DNA of 64,000 nucleotides from Amorphochlora amoebiformis (lineage: Eukaryota; Cercozoa; Chlorarachniophyceae): positions 1-64,000 of the forward strand of contig BAAHQB010000031.1 of assembly GCA_054601695.1 (NCBI GenBank). Reading direction: 5' to 3'. Under the pieces are notes generated by a model. That model ran no database searches, had not been told where the DNA came from, and worked only from the letters and a program-made list of their open reading frames with translations. Numbering within the stretch: the stretch's first letter is position 1; every line of letters starts with the position of its first letter. Below, piece by piece: positions 43,224 through 64,000 of this stretch. The position numbers and the translations under genes are program-made.

Positions 43224-43322
43224 CACATATGTATATCCCTAGCCATCTCTCCACGTAAGTACGATATTTTTTGATGAATTCCGGCTCTAAAAAAAAGTAC
43301 ACCAAATGCGCGTGAACAGATA

Positions 43323-43614
43323 TCATTCGCGCCAAGGGAGTCTAACCCTGCCCGTTTCGTAACTCAAAAGAGTATCATATACAGTAACTACGATTGTAAT
43401 ACCAACGACGTGGGTCATGTGGATGAGAGGAATGAAAAAAATAATGAGATGTGTATTTGTATGCCTTTCTTCCTCGGACGCGCGATCCTGTGACATTCGA
43501 TTCAGCACGATGGCTGGCTCCACGGCTACCGCCAACACCCCCGAGAATCTTCGATGGTCGCTAATTGATTGCACACATATGTGTATTCTTATATTCTGCG
43601 TGAGTATGTATATG

Positions 43615-43692
<78 letters not shown>

Positions 43693-43764
43693 GTCTGTAC
43701 ATTCAAATGAATAAACTGTATCTTAAAACAATCATGTTATTTTTTTCATATTGTATATATGTAA

Positions 43765-43818
<54 letters not shown>

Positions 43819-43967
43819 ATGTGTATATATTTTTATATGTATGCATGTATATGTATGTATATATATATATATATATATGTATGTATATGTATTATATTAT
43901 ATTATATATATATATATATATACATGTAATAGTGGATATTCCGTAACCATCGTCCTCTTGAGGGCGT

Positions 43968-44001
<34 letters not shown>

Positions 44002-44350
44002 GTATGTATATATATATATATATATATACATGTATAATATACATGTATATATATATATATATACATATGTGTATATGTAATATATTTGTGGATATTATCC
44101 GCAACCTTTGTTGTCCTCTTGAGGGAGTTGGATTTGACGCAGATCTTGCAAGACTTTTACCACTCGATCTCAGAATACATCCAGAACCTATGGACCTCGA
44201 CTTGCCAACAGATATCCCTGATACGTAAATGTCTTCATACTGGTGTTCATATATAGATTAATATGTACATGCACATATATATCTGTATATATATATATAT
44301 ATATATATTATATAGATACATATAAAAATATAAATATATACATACATATG

Positions 44351-44428
<78 letters not shown>

Positions 44429-44497
44429 GTATGTATATATGTATGTATGTATGTATATATATGTATATATATATATATATATATATTATATAGATAC

Positions 44498-44545
<48 letters not shown>

Positions 44546-44608
44546 GTATGTATGTATGAGTACCTTGACCAGGAAGGGAATGAGAACGAGGCTGCGGATG
44601 GACTGACG

Positions 44609-44666
<58 letters not shown>

Positions 44667-44744
44667 TATATATACAATATATATAAATATATACATCTCC
44701 AGCAGCGATATACATTGACACCTGTATACCCTTCACCCCCAAAA

Positions 44745-44785
<41 letters not shown>

Positions 44786-44793
44786 AAAATATA

Positions 44794-44849
<56 letters not shown>

Positions 44850-45071
44850 CTGAGCGATACCTAATGATCCCGAATGAGGGCTGCCAAGACCCAACGCAAC
44901 GGCACGTGCTGCCCTGAGATTAAGACTTCGATTTAGGGTGTCGGCTTAACTTCGGGATAGTTCTTTGGGTTAGGCTGAGGCTCAAGTGTAGGTATTAGGG
45001 TTAGGGCTTTGGGATAGGCGTTTGTAGTTAGGGTGATGGTTAGGGAGTTGGATGTTGGATGTGTGTATATG

Positions 45072-45129
<58 letters not shown>

Positions 45130-45607
45130 CTAATCATTTGCGCTCTCTCTTGTTCAAATTTTCCCTCCCTCTTAGATTCTCTCAGTCATTATAAAAAAGT
45201 CGGGTCTAAGTCGGATTATGATGTCGGATATATCTAAGTCGGAATATGATGTGAGATATATCAAAGTCACATTATGATGTCGGATATATCTAAGTCGGAA
45301 TATTATGTGAGATATATCAAAGTATTATATTGCGATATCTAAGTCGGACTACGATATCGGATATATCTAAGTCAGATATATCCAAGTCGGAATATGATGT
45401 GAGATATATCAAAGTCACATATTATGATGTCGGATATATCTGAGTCGGAATATTATGTGGGATATATCAAATTATTATATTACGATATCTAAGTCGGACT
45501 ACGATATCGGATATATCTAAGTCAGATATATCTAAATCGGAATATGTGAGATATATCAGATTAGGTTACCTTGCTGCGACAGGACGCAAGATTGGGACGC
45601 TGGTAGC
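43323..45607 (-). CDS. C-terminal part of an unknown multi-exon protein
   Basis: Exons 5'-3': 45607-45570, 44721-44695, 44602-44564, 44217-44106, 43560-43323 (TGA). All have GT/AG ends, and one phase chain is open across all five; the other two chains hit stops in the fourth. It reads about 150 residues: Ser/Pro/Gln-rich ([13 protein letters not shown]), then Ser/Arg/Lys-rich ([25 protein letters not shown]), then [20 protein letters not shown]. Near the end comes a hydrophobic run ([20 protein letters not shown]) that could be a membrane helix, and the chain ends RVRLPWRE. No family recognised. The 5' part is unresolved; a candidate exon at about 46,392-46,430 reads [13 protein letters not shown] but its phase does not join directly. 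Confidence 0.6.
43925..43970 (-). repeat. copy of the exon end and donor at 44106
   Basis: On the minus strand, CCCTCAAGAGGACGATG/GTTACGGA and ATATCCAC here match CCCTCAAGAGGACAACAAAG/GTTGCGGA and TAATATCCAC at the real boundary, with (TA)n between. Confidence 0.82.
45190..45556 (+). repeat. degenerate repeat of AAGTCGGAATATGATGT / GATATATC units
   Basis: Alternating blocks ATCTAAGTCGGA, TATGATGTCGGATATATC and GTGAGATATATCAAAGT, with a longer period near 185 bp (45,240-45,365 against 45,375-45,545). It lies just downstream of the exon 45607-45570 on its strand. Confidence 0.88.
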
Positions 45608-45612
45608 CTGTG

Positions 45613-45673
<61 letters not shown>

Positions 45674-45702
45674 GTATAATGTATTTACATCATATATACA
45701 TA

Positions 45703-45750
<48 letters not shown>

Positions 45751-45799
45751 ACTTGGTGAGAGGGGAGAGGGTGTGGTTGCAACGGAGTAGAAGACGAAA

Positions 45800-46010
45800 T
45801 AGGGCCTGATGAACAATACACACAATAAACACACACATCATACATCCTCACACTTGCACACAACAATACACAAAATAAACACACACATCATACATCCTCA
45901 CACTTGCACACAACAATACACAAAATAAACACACACATCATACATCCTCACACTTGCACACAACAATACACACAATAAACACACACATCATACATCCTCA
46001 CACTTGCACA
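45800..46010 (+). repeat. 50-bp tandem repeat, four copies
   Basis: Units contain AACAATACACA, AATAAACACACACATCATAC and ATCCTCACACTTGCACAC, nearly identical. They are followed by two or three looser 55-bp units with AAACACACGTATATTCTATG (46,020-46,110). Confidence 0.93.
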
Positions 46011-46213
46011 CATATATATAAACACACGTATATTCTATGCATCTTGACACATGCACACATATATAAACACACGTATATTCTATGCATCGTGACACATGTG
46101 CTCACATATAAACACACTTATTACGCCCTAACACATTATGAATATACATATTACATACATATCCATGTACATATACATATAAGCACCTATACAGATACAA
46201 TACATATACATGC

Positions 46214-46268
<55 letters not shown>

Positions 46269-46444
46269 TACATATAGACATACACGCATGTATATAGACA
46301 TATTTAAAAGATACACGTTTGTATATAAAGACATGCCTAATATGTAAGATATGTATTATACCTAACGTGGGTGTTGGTATTCTAACAGAAATTGGTTTCC
46401 GCCTCAAATTTAGCGGCATCGAGTGTCTATGCATATTATATATG

Positions 46445-46481
<37 letters not shown>

Positions 46482-46501
46482 CATGTGCATTTATATACAT
46501 T

Positions 46502-46560
<59 letters not shown>

Positions 46561-46610
46561 ATATATATATACATACATATGTATATATACACATTTTATG
46601 CATGTATGTA

Positions 46611-46671
<61 letters not shown>

Positions 46672-46735
46672 GTGTATATGTATATATATGTAATATATAA
46701 TATATGTATATATATATATATATATAATATATATG

Positions 46736-46828
<93 letters not shown>

Positions 46829-46839
46829 TCACATATCCA

Positions 46840-47220
46840 CACATATCAACACAATTGACAAACCTCCTCCCCTTCTCCTCCCCCGCACTCCGCCCCCGCC
46901 CCGCCCCCGAAAAGCTAAGCCCAAGCCCCAACCCCAACCCCAACCCGAATCTCCCTTGGCTTGATTGTCGGCTCTGGCCCGCGCGGGAAGGAGTTTGATG
47001 TCTACTCTGAAGGGTTTTGAGATGCGGGAGCGATTGATGGTGAATTGAGGGTAGTCGAGAGGACACGTGTTCGGCGTTTGGGGGGAGGGGAGAGACTGAT
47101 TTTGATCGGGAGGAGAGATGTCGGACCTGAGATGAGCATGTGGCATATTTTGAGAACTACTGTGAGTGAGTGTTGTGTATGGTTTTTTGTGTTTGTAGTG
47201 TGAATTTGTAGGACACATAT
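46840..47220. other. GC-rich island, coding status unclear
   Basis: Includes CCCCGCACTCCGCCCCCGCC-like sequence and (CCCCAA)n at 46,925-46,950. Frames on both strands are open (the minus strand reads Ser/Arg/Gly-rich). It could hold the first exon of the gene at 43.3-45.6 kb or its promoter, but no join in phase was established. Confidence 0.4.
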
Positions 47221-47231
47221 GCATATTGTAT

Positions 47232-47299
<68 letters not shown>

Positions 47300-47318
47300 T
47301 TAAATTATCTCATATATG

Positions 47319-47359
<41 letters not shown>

Positions 47360-47439
47360 TATATACATATCATACATGCATACGCATGAACTGATACGTA
47401 AATATGGAGCATATTTTGCACTCACGTAGTTGGTTGGAA

Positions 47440-47745
47440 GAACAAGCCAAAACAAGCAAGAACAAGTAAGAACAAGCAAGAATAAGCAAGAATAAGCAAG
47501 AACAAGCAAGAACAAGCAAGAACAAGCAAGAACAAGTAAGAGTAAGCAAGAATAAGCAAGAACAAGCAAAAACAAGTAAGAGTAAGCAAGAACAAGTAAG
47601 AGTAAGCAAGAACAAGCAAGAATATTCAAGAACAAGCGGGAGTAAGCCAGAACAAGCAAGAGTAAGCAAGAACGAGCAAGAGTAAGCAAGAACAAGCAAG
47701 AGCAAGCAGGAACAAGCAAGAGTAAGCAAAAGAACAAGCAAAAGA
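47440..47745 (+). repeat. 10/12-bp minisatellite AACAAGCAAG / AGTAAGCAAG
   Basis: About 28 units; the minus strand reads as a hydrophobic Leu/Cys/Ser/Val frame purely through the unit. Not a gene. Confidence 0.95.
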
Positions 47746-47790
47746 ACAAGCATGAACAATAAAAACAAGTGATGTTTGAATCAAAAGGAC

Positions 47791-48967
<1,177 letters not shown>

Positions 48968-49003
48968 GTGTATGTGTGCGTGTGTGCGTGTTTGTGTGTT
49001 CAC

Positions 49004-53971
<4,968 letters not shown>

Positions 53972-54840
53972 CGCTGGTCCTATTTCAAACCGCTACTAGG
54001 CCTTCAGCGGCGTTGAGCTATCTCCGCCGCGCTGTCCAGGCATGGATGGGTCCAACGGTTCTGCGGGAGCTCCAAGGGCCGCTTTAATAAACGAAGAAAA
54101 GATTTTTCTATTTTCGGTTCGGACCATTCCAGATGTTTTCGCCTTGGACTGTCCTCATTTCGAGATGTTTTCCTCTTGGCACGTGTCAGCAAGTTAGAGA
54201 CACGTGCCACGAGCGCGACCGTACCCTCTAATCTACACAAAACGGCGCGTGTCATGGTCGATCATCCCTGATGGGCAACGTATGCTCGAGTAGTTTTTCG
54301 CCAAATCTCGTCCTTTTTGCTGTCTGGCTCCAGATTGATGTGATAAGGGGACCTGGCAGTGATGGTCGACATCCAACGAGAAAATGTTGTCACTCTCCCT
54401 GGCAAGGTCTGCAAATGCTGCCAACACTCACCCGGCGCCAAGGCATAGGGGCTGTGCGACGGCCCGATCACGCTCTATATCAGGAAGCTCTGAGCAACTA
54501 TCACCATGGGTGTACACTCGTGCTGCACGCACGGTCAGGTTATCGTGGGTATTCGAAGGAAACAGTGTTGCAGACGGTAGTCGCTTCGTTTGGAGAGCGC
54601 TGCATTCATTTCACGGTTGCTCTTGCCTTCGATTCATTATCCGGAATCGAGGTACCACCTCCCGTCTCGTGGGGTTGGGAAGGATGCTGTGAGCTTTGCA
54701 CACATGCCCATGCAGCCTTACCGGTCACCCATTGAATCCATGCATGGGTCCTCCTGGCGAATTCCGGTCCGCAAATCTCGCCATGGTACATCGCACGATA
54801 TCCATTTTCTTATTGTTAGGCCTCATTTCTAACATTATCA
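53972..54840. other. complex non-repetitive stretch, no gene assigned
   Basis: It lies upstream of the disordered-protein gene and is free of TA tracts. Open frames exist on the plus strand at 54,271-54,735 and 54,384-54,692 but overlap each other and carry no recognisable motif. It likely contains the promoter and 5' UTR of the minus-strand gene. Confidence 0.45.
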
Positions 54841-54960
54841 GGGGTTGAACGATATGCGTATCATTGACATGATGATATACCGTAAATACGTGTACAATTT
54901 CGTGTTAAGATTACAATTGTAAGAATGTGTTTTTATATATATTATATTTGAACATAATAC

Positions 54961-55015
<55 letters not shown>

Positions 55016-55030
55016 ATATAATATAAATAA

Positions 55031-55114
<84 letters not shown>

Positions 55115-55119
55115 AATAA

Positions 55120-55227
<108 letters not shown>

Positions 55228-55319
55228 GTATACATATATTATATATATATATATATATAAACATATAATCCAACAAATACACATGCATTTCCTTCTGATA
55301 GCGATGATATGTTTCAGGA

Positions 55320-55625
55320 ACTATTCCCTGACGAAATCGATTGAAGAGACAGCCTTGGAGCATCGTTAGAAAACACCGACTCGGAACACATATCCTCGAC
55401 ATCACCTCGACCCCTGTAGAAACGTTAATTTCAAGAGACAAGCCTACGCTTCGTTGAGAAAGGAATGATTCCGAAAACAGACTTAAGCCTCATCCAGGAA
55501 GGACCGATTCAATAGATACCCTAGGCACTCGCGAAAGCATTCAGCTGCGTTCAGAAAGGACGGTTGCCAAGAGACAGCATTCAGCGTGGCTGAGAAAAGA
55601 CCGAAGTGAGGGTTGAATCAGCGTA
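55320..55625 (+). repeat. degenerate about 60-bp repeat (GAGAAAGGAxxGATTxx...AGACAG)
   Basis: Five or so diverged units with shared cores such as GAAAGGA-GATTC, AGAGACAGCCTT / AGAGACAGCATTCAGC and CAGGAAGGACCGATTC. No coding support. Confidence 0.65.
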
Positions 55626-55714
55626 TCAATTGAGACTTGAAAGGATTCAAGAATCATACTTCCAAACTACACCTCGAGCGAAGCCTTCATCCATATGTAT
55701 GTATGTGTATATAT

Positions 55715-55759
<45 letters not shown>

Positions 55760-55892
55760 TCTGTACTTCTAAAGAGAAAGATCTGCTTCATCATATCTGT
55801 ATGTATATATTTACATGTACTGTGTTCCTTCTCTTACTCTGTGAAACATGAATGAAATATCAAGAATACAACGGTAATATATAATTATATAT

Positions 55893-55952
<60 letters not shown>

Positions 55953-55957
55953 GTGTG

Positions 55958-56037
<80 letters not shown>

Positions 56038-56104
56038 AACTATCATCAAATGTTAAAAAGAAGAATGATTACGCTGTAAAACGATTTTCGGCGGCAGAAT
56101 CAAG

Positions 56105-56220
56105 ATCGCGATACCTGAAGGCTGTTGACTGTAACCATACCTGAAGGCTGGTGACTGTAACCATACCTGAAGGCTGGTGACTGTAACCATACCTGAAGGC
56201 TGGTGACTGGAACCAGTATG
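56105..56220 (-). repeat. 26-bp repeat whose unit contains an exon-donor junction
   Basis: On the minus strand four units read CAGTCACCAGCCTTCAG/GTATGGTTA; the last unit is followed by GTATCGCG. Each unit therefore offers CAG/GTATGG as a donor. It lies in the 3' part of the gene ending to the left. Confidence 0.88.
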
Positions 56221-56340
56221 AACAAGGTATACGTACATGCACTCTATACTTGTGTATGTATTTCTATACGTATGAATGCACGTATTATATGGAAAAATCT
56301 TTATAATATACTCCCCCTCTCTTTTTTTTTTTTTAAAACA

Positions 56341-56560
<220 letters not shown>

Positions 56561-56598
56561 CATATAAGAATGTATATATATATATATATATATATTAT

Positions 56599-56640
<42 letters not shown>

Positions 56641-56675
56641 ATATGGTTTATACTCATAGAGTATATACATAATAT

Positions 56676-56757
<82 letters not shown>

Positions 56758-56868
56758 TATTTATATATATATATATATACATTGCAGTATGTATACATAT
56801 GCAGGACATTTTCCCTGGCAGAACACTAGAGGTTCTCCTTGTGTGTGAGAGAAATAGCATACCATTAC

Positions 56869-63983
<7,115 letters not shown>

Positions 63984-64000
63984 CTAACATCAACCACTTA

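Noticed and set aside
43510-43600. Plus-strand gene start [16 protein letters not shown] with a GTGAGT donor
   Set aside because: The minus strand gives five exons with one open phase chain and a stop at 43323 over the same DNA. The plus-strand follow-on exons do not join in phase.
46614-47236. Pro/Arg-rich coding region in the GC island
   Set aside because: Several frames are open on both strands and none could be joined in phase to a neighbouring exon; left as unclear.
54271-54735. Intronless gene of 154 codons
   Set aside because: It overlaps another open frame of similar length, with no motif and no clear start context; more likely an upstream region.

Overview
This is a eukaryotic nuclear window. 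Genes are cut into many very small exons (about 11-690 nt, most under 120) with GT-AG introns, and almost every intron is packed with (TA)n and other simple repeats. A fused F-BAR/RhoGAP protein, a seven-helix receptor, a C2H2 zinc-finger protein and an AFG1-type ATPase fit a single-celled opisthokont (for example an ichthyosporean-like holozoan) or an amoebozoan. The sequence alone does not fix the lineage. No bacterial-style operons, tRNA, rRNA or CRISPR were seen.

Layout. 1-11.85 kb (+): AFG1/LACE1 mitochondrial AAA+ ATPase, complete from its Walker A motif to the stop. 11.85-16.8 kb: no gene called; TA- and CTAG-rich. 16.8-27.9 kb (-): about 26-exon F-BAR + RhoGAP gene. 27.9-28.4 kb: short shared promoter region. 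28.4-31.9 kb (+): seven-transmembrane receptor with a long basic/Ser-rich tail, head-to-head with the RhoGAP gene. 31.9-34.7 kb: CTAG-rich non-genic DNA with a long hairpin. 34.7-42.5 kb (-): two-finger C2H2 gene, one intron of which carries a 2.84-kb two-gene DNA transposon (39.27-42.11 kb). 43.3-45.6 kb (-): C-terminal part of an unknown gene. 47.4-49.0 kb: minisatellite and a 1.2-kb (GAT)n tract. 49.0-54.0 kb (-): long disordered protein with a basic NLS-like block. 56.9-64 kb (-): partial gene for a basic, partly coiled-coil protein that continues past the right edge. I built the exon models by hand from splice signals, reading phase and family motifs. Where phases chain without a stop through several exons I consider the model solid; the weak joints are named in each entry.

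The most striking pattern is that many minisatellites in these introns are built from the gene's own splice boundary: the last or first few bases of an exon, the GT or AG site and some intron flank, tandemly copied. I see it at a dozen or so separate boundaries in all six gene models that have clear intron structure apart from the receptor. Copy number runs from 2 to about 28, the latter a 1.85-kb array of one zinc-finger acceptor. In the AFG1 gene one such event has produced an in-phase second version of an exon.

Functional links between neighbours are not evident. The RhoGAP and receptor genes could share regulation through their head-to-head start.
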